This document shows, piece by piece, positions 59,251-64,000 of a stretch of 64,000 bases of DNA. This stretch comes from Lathyrus oleraceus (lineage: Eukaryota; Streptophyta; Magnoliopsida; Fabales; Fabaceae). The stretch is from the NCBI RefSeq assembly GCF_024323335.1, contig NC_066580.1, positions 140,053,170 to 140,117,169 on the forward strand, in the 5' to 3' direction. Made by a program: the position numbers and the translations under genes. The notes beneath the pieces were generated by a model. It made no database searches. It saw only the letters and a list, made by a program, of their open reading frames with translations, and had not been told where the DNA came from. Each line of letters begins with the position of its first letter. Within the stretch, counting starts at the first letter, position 1.

Positions 59251-61180
59251 ATTGACCCGCTGGACAAAAAGAATAAAAGAGTCCAGGCAAAAAAGGGCAT
59301 CCCGGCGAACCAAAAAAAAAGAAAAAGAAAAGGTTCGGGCAAAAGTTAGGGATAAGGAATGAAAAGAATATGTACACCCGGTAAGTCGAAAACCCGCTAG
59401 GGCGGCTTAGGCAAAAATGGGTATCCCGGTGGATTGAAAACCTGAAAGGGCGATCCAGGCAAAAGAGGGATTAGAGCGAAGGCTACAGTCTGAGTTATCT
59501 GTACTTCATCGCGCTTCATTGTCTACCATCTCGAAGGATAGGATCGGTCCAATCATTCTTCTCAGAAAGCAAGGAATTTGGGGAGAAATTGATGATCTGT
59601 GAGTCATAACAGAATTGGGAAATAGTGGATGTCGTGTTCACATTGCCATTAGGATCAATTTTTCCTTTTGTGCGCAATTACCTCTTTCTAGGAATTGCTT
59701 CCCGATGTATTCACCTTTTCAGGCCCATTTTCAATCAATGAAAGTCGTTATTCAGATAAATTGCTCTCTTGTTTTTACTTTATTGTTTTGTTTGTAAACA
59801 CGTCCGAATTTTTGATAAACATTGCATATAAAAACATGAAGGCTAGACAATAACGTGCAGAAAGATAAAACATTTGAAAATCATTTTGAATGTTGAGTAC
59901 ACTTGTGTGTATCTTGCCCATGCAATCCCCTGGGGCATGTATGTCTTGTTTTGCAGGTTATCACCTTTGGTTCCTGGCTGAAGCAGATAAGCCACGGTTT
60001 GTTCAGGGATGTTGTCAGCACTGTCCGGTAGTGTGAGAGGGGGATCTTCCCCAGCAGATGAAGCAAGTTCAGGACTTGTCTACCCAGCATATTCAAGATC
60101 AGGAATTCATCAGTAGGATTGAGGATGTTTCCCTAGTAGACTTGAAAGTGGTTGTTTCCCCAAGCAAGTTTGAAAGCTTTTAGAACTGTTCTTCCCTAGA
60201 AGAAGCGTCTGTGGATGGTGTGTCCCTCAGCAGCAGGATTAAGGCTATGCTATCCCCAGAAGGTCTAAGGATTTTTTTTAGTTCCCCAACGGGCCTGAGA
60301 GTGGGTTTATCCCCAGCTAGTCTGAAGATTGTTAATCCCCACCGAGTCTGAAGGATGTTGTATCCCCAGCGGAGGTGTCGGTGGAGTAGTTTATTCCTCA
60401 GCAGTCGGGTATGAAGTACTGTAATCCTCGGCAGGGTCGTGTATGCCTTTCCCCATCAGGGTTGTGAATGTTTTCCCCTAGCAGATCTCCCCAGCAGAGG
60501 TTTGTGTTGATGGTTTTCCCCAGCGAGTTCCCCAAGTGGATCAGGTTCGGTGGAAATTATACCCAGTAGAGTTTATCCTACCGGTGGATTGGCAGCTATC
60601 CTCAGCAGAGGTGAGCATCGGTTGTTTCCCTAGCGGAGTCCCCAAGTGGATTGGATCCGGTGAAGGTTGTCCCCGGTGGGATCTGTTCTTTCTCCAGCAG
60701 CAATGCTATCCCCGGCATGAGTGAGAAGTTGGTGCTATTTCCCTGCAGAGCACTCCCAGCAGTGCGTCTCCCCATAGAGTTGGAGAATTTATTCAGATTT
60801 GTGTGCTCAGCAGAGCAGTCCGTTTGTTCTCCAGCAGGAGTTTTCATCTTTTTGCATCTTGCATGTAGTAATCATTGCATCCTCAAAGCACGTAGCATTT
60901 CCATTCAATATGGAGCATTACGCCATAGAAAAATTCAAACATATGCATTCATGTGTTAAAACCTAATCAGACCATATCCCTAGCAGAGGCGGATCATTGT
61001 TCAGTATCTGTACGGCACGTTTGCTACAGTTGCTCCTGACAGCATTCAGGATTGATAATTCCCCAGAGAGGTTTATTTCCTCACCCGTCCGTGAAAGGAA
61101 AGCTTGATTCTCCCCAGTGAGATCCCCAGCAAGTGTTTAGCCTTGCCTTGACATATTGAAGATGTTATTCTTGTGATACC
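59251..61180 (+). repeat. Outer Ogre 3' UTR, part 1: CCCCAGCAGAG-type repeats
   Basis: Non-coding. Between about 59980 and 61130 there are roughly 25 degenerate copies of CCCCAGCAGAG, CCCCAGCGAGTC or CCCTAGCGGAGTC at spacings of 25-60 bp. The first 700 bp (59251-59950) are simpler, with three GGGCGGCTTAGGCAAAAA-type words near 59400-59465. Part of this motif is antisense to the element's own primer site. Confidence 0.75.
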
Positions 61181-62366
61181 GGTAAGTGTCATGTCTGCAC
61201 CTATGAGTTTTCTTTCCTTGGTGTCGGTAAACACCATTGTTTCGGTGTCGGTAAACATCGAGTCTCACTCCCAGTCATCGGTAAATGCCTGGTTGCCCCT
61301 TTTTAATATCGGTAAACATCATCTTTCGATGTTTGTAACATCTCTTCTTTCCCCAGTTCATCCGTTGATGTCTGGTCACCTCTCCGTTGGTGTCGATAAA
61401 CGTTGAGTTTTTCTTATTCGTCCGTTGACGTCTAGTTGTCTCCTTCCCCAGTTCATCCGTTGATGTCTGGTCACCTCTCCGTTGGTGTCGATAAACGTTA
61501 AGGTTTTCCCATTCGTCCGTTGACGTATGGTTGTATTTCTTTCCCCCAAGTCGTCCGTTGATGTCTGGTCACCTCTCCGTTGGTGTCGATAGACGTTGAG
61601 TTTTTTTCCAGTTGTCCGTTGACGTCTGGTTGCATATCTTTGTCCCATTCATCGGTAAATGTCTGGTTGTTTTTTGATGTCGGTAAACATCATCTTTCGA
61701 TGTCGGTAAACATCGAGTTTCATTCCAGTCATCGGTAAATGTCTAGTCGGGTGTCCTTCCTTTGATAAAAATCAAAGTTCCCCAATAGAGTCGTCGGTAA
61801 ACGTCTTGTCTGGTTCCAGTTGCAAATATCTTTTTCCTCCCTAGTTGGAGATGCCATCGGTAAATGGTCTCGTCTTGCTTCGATATCGGGAAATATCGAA
61901 TGTCCAGCTTAGCCGCCATCGGTAAATGGCCTCGCTTTCTTCGATATCGGTAAATATCGAATCCCCAGTCCCAGCAGCCATCGGTAAATGGTCTCGCTGA
62001 AGTTGATATCGGTAAATATCAAGTTGTTTTGAAGCCTCCATCGGTAAATGGTCTCGCTTCCTTTTAGTATCAAATTCCCAGTTGAAGCCACCATCGATAA
62101 ATGGTCCTGCTTCTTTTGAATGTTGTTTCCCAGCAGCCATCGGTAAATGGTCTTGCTGAAGTTGATATCGGTAAATATCAGATATCCAGTTCCCAGCTAA
62201 GTAACCATCGGTAAATGGTTTCACTTTCCTGAAGTGATTGTGCAGCCGCCATCGGTAAATGGTCTGGCTTTTCTTTGTATCATCTCCCGCAGAGTGCAAA
62301 TATCTACGGTTCTTTGGTATTCAATCCCTGTTTACCTTGAAGGTCTGACAGCCATTGCTCTCATTC
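61181..62366 (+). repeat. Outer Ogre 3' UTR, part 2: CGGTAA hairpin array
   Basis: About 25 short inverted repeats share the loop CGGTAA (some CGATAA or CGGGAA) while stems vary: GGTGT/ACACC (61220-61235), CGATGT/ACATCG (near 61700), TCGATAT/ATATCGA (near 61945), TTGATAT/ATATCAA (near 62005), AACCAT/ATGGTT (near 62205), GCCAT/ATGGC (61916 region). A second layer of repeats, CGTCCGTTGATGTCTGGTC, occurs at 61365-61630. The right half is duplicated before the 5' LTR. Confidence 0.88.
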
Positions 62367-62385
62367 GTTCAGGTTCCCAGTTGAT

Positions 62386-62399
62386 TGAATAGGGGCAGC
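62386..62399 (+). other. Polypurine tract of the outer Ogre
   Basis: GAATAGGGGCAGC directly before the 3' LTR, as also at 19354-19366 before the left LTR. Confidence 0.8.
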
Positions 62400-64000
62400 T
62401 GTAGCACCTCAAATTTGCACCTCCCATTTGTATATACATTTCATTTTTAAGTCATTAAGATTGCATTAGCATTGCATAGTCCATTACATGTCATCAGTCA
62501 AGACTGGTCAGGAGATTCAACTGTGCAAGGCAACAAGAGCATTTTCCTTGAGATCAAAGCCCTAGGGTGGTTCCATTGAGCTTACATGACCCAAGGATTA
62601 CTTTGAAGTAGTTTGGCCAAGTATTGAAGGCTCAGAACTCATCAGTACATGTGCAATTCATCTGAGGCCCATAGAAGTCAACAGAAGTCAACTGTGGACT
62701 TGGAGGTGGGAAGTGATCAGAGATACTTCATTCATGTTCAAACAAGTCTCATTTGACATTTCAAACACTCACAGTGAAGAATTTGAAGTCAAGTCAAGAC
62801 TTTCCCAAAATAGCAGGTGACCCATAATTTGAACTTTCCAAAAATGGAAAGGTTTTAGACCACCTTCAACTCAAGATTACATCATCAAGGAAGCTTCAAA
62901 TGAAATTTTGTCCAACATGAAAGTTTAAGATCTTTCTCTCCCATTTCGAAAAAGTCCAAGATCATGAATTTCTCATGTGTGGTTGAGGAGATACGATCCA
63001 ATCATGGCAAAGTGTGTTTGAAAATTCAAATGGGCATAACTTTTGAACCAAAGCCCCAAAATGAGTGGTTCTTTTTGCATTTTGATCCTCATAACATGTA
63101 CTTTCCAAGCATATCATCACATGGCATAAATTTCCTTTGCATGGGCATGTGCTTATTCATGAAGATTTGTGAAGAAAATTTCATAAAACCATTTTGGTTG
63201 ATCATGGGCATAAAATTCCAATTCAAATGTGTGCATGAACTTATTTTAAGTGGATTTGGGCCAGAATTAAGCACTGTTCACGCATGCATGAAGTGCATGA
63301 GGTGAAAATATCATTTTGCACATACACCTTCAAACTTGCTAATCTTAATTGCATTTGGCTTAAACTTGATTACATCATCATTAGCAAGTGGTATATATGG
63401 TTAATCATAACTGTATTGGTCATGAGGACACTTTTCAGATCTGAATTTCAAGAATCATCAAAACTTTTCTCTCAATTTTTTTGCAAATTCTTCACACAAG
63501 AGCCATTCCTATTGATTGATTCGTGCTCATGAGGTGTTTTTGAGGAGATTTGGACGTGGAATCAAAGCAAATCGTGGCATATTGAACAAGATTCAAAGCT
63601 TGAAGCATCCATGGAGATTGCAAATTAAGCTGGATTCATGTGCATTTGAGCTTCAAATTCATCATCAATTACTTCAATAAGCTTTGTAGAGAAGATTGGA
63701 GGCATTCCTAAGCTTTGTAGAGCACGATTCCACTGGCTGTTCTTCAAGAAGGTTATGATTCGACCTCTTTAATTCTCAAAATCTTTATGCTATTTGTATA
63801 GATCGTTGTTTGGTGATCATTTTGGTATAAAGTTTGATTGAAATGGTGCACTGTACGCAAAGTTATGCTCAATGCAAAGTTTGATGCACTTTTTTCTTTT
63901 CTTCGATCCGAGCATGTGTTGATGTTTTTGCATGATTTGTTTATGAATCTTTGATGTACATGGAAGGATGAATCGTTAGGTATAATTTTGGTTGATTTCT
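62400..64000 (+). mobile_element. 3' LTR of the outer Ogre, cut by the window end
   Basis: Begins TGTAGCACCTCAAATTTG and follows the 5' LTR at an offset of 43033 bp at its start, with small indels later. Only the first 1.6 kb is inside the window, so target duplication and LTR end cannot be checked here. Confidence 0.93.

Overview
The window is plant nuclear DNA made almost wholly of LTR retrotransposons. The Ogre-type (Tat lineage of Ty3/gypsy) elements, their very long LTRs (4.4-5.4 kb), their tRNA-Arg-type primer sites and a SIRE-type copia element with an env-like ORF point to a legume with a large genome, most likely tribe Fabeae (pea, vetch, Lathyrus, lentil). The species is inference. 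I see no host gene, no tRNA or rRNA gene and no CRISPR.

Left part (1-18.8 kb): a patchwork of dead elements. A minus-strand chromovirus-like gypsy element (gag-pro around 8.9-7.8 kb, protease tail at 3.1-2.75 kb, RT/integrase scraps at 1.7-0.47 kb) is split by a 4663-bp solo Ogre-type LTR (3106-7768) flanked by 5-bp target duplications TAGTG. Next come two (TA)n tracts, a small copia-like LTR with an initiator-Met-type primer site, a second copia LTR (10890-11364) with a badly broken polyprotein (11472-13895), and the 3' part of a minus-strand SIRE-like element (LTR 13896-15188, env-like ORF 18232-16147, RNase H scrap to about 18.8 kb).

Right part (18.8-64 kb): an outer plus-strand Ogre with 5' LTR 19367-23786 and 3' LTR starting at 62400 and leaving the window. 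It carries ORF1, gag-protease, a short intron, and RT-RNaseH-integrase. Its integrase gene is interrupted at 33117 by a second, complete, minus-strand Ogre of another family (33118-58690, LTRs 5420 and 5430 bp, target duplication GTGCT). That inner element has the same order: ORF1, gag-pro, intron, pol, long repeat-rich 3' UTR. Both are broken by a few nonsense codons or frameshifts. The inner LTRs differ at roughly 0.5% by eye and the visible outer LTR parts at roughly 1.5%, which fits the nesting order. The outer 5' LTR is preceded by 546 bp of Ogre 3' UTR and polypurine tract instead of flanking host DNA, so the outer locus is a tandem or recombinant form.

The most unusual signal is RNA-structural. 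Both Ogre families carry families of short inverted repeats whose loops or flanks are constant while the stems change on both sides together: CGGTAA-loop hairpins in the outer 3' UTR, hairpins ending in CGGTAA in the inner 3' UTR, and several paired helices in the transcribed LTR part of both families. In addition, the 3' UTR of the inner element holds many copies of a motif antisense to its own primer binding site (one 16/16 and one 17/18 match), so the genomic RNA could pair 5' to 3'. Everything here was read by eye; no alignment, folding or database search was run.
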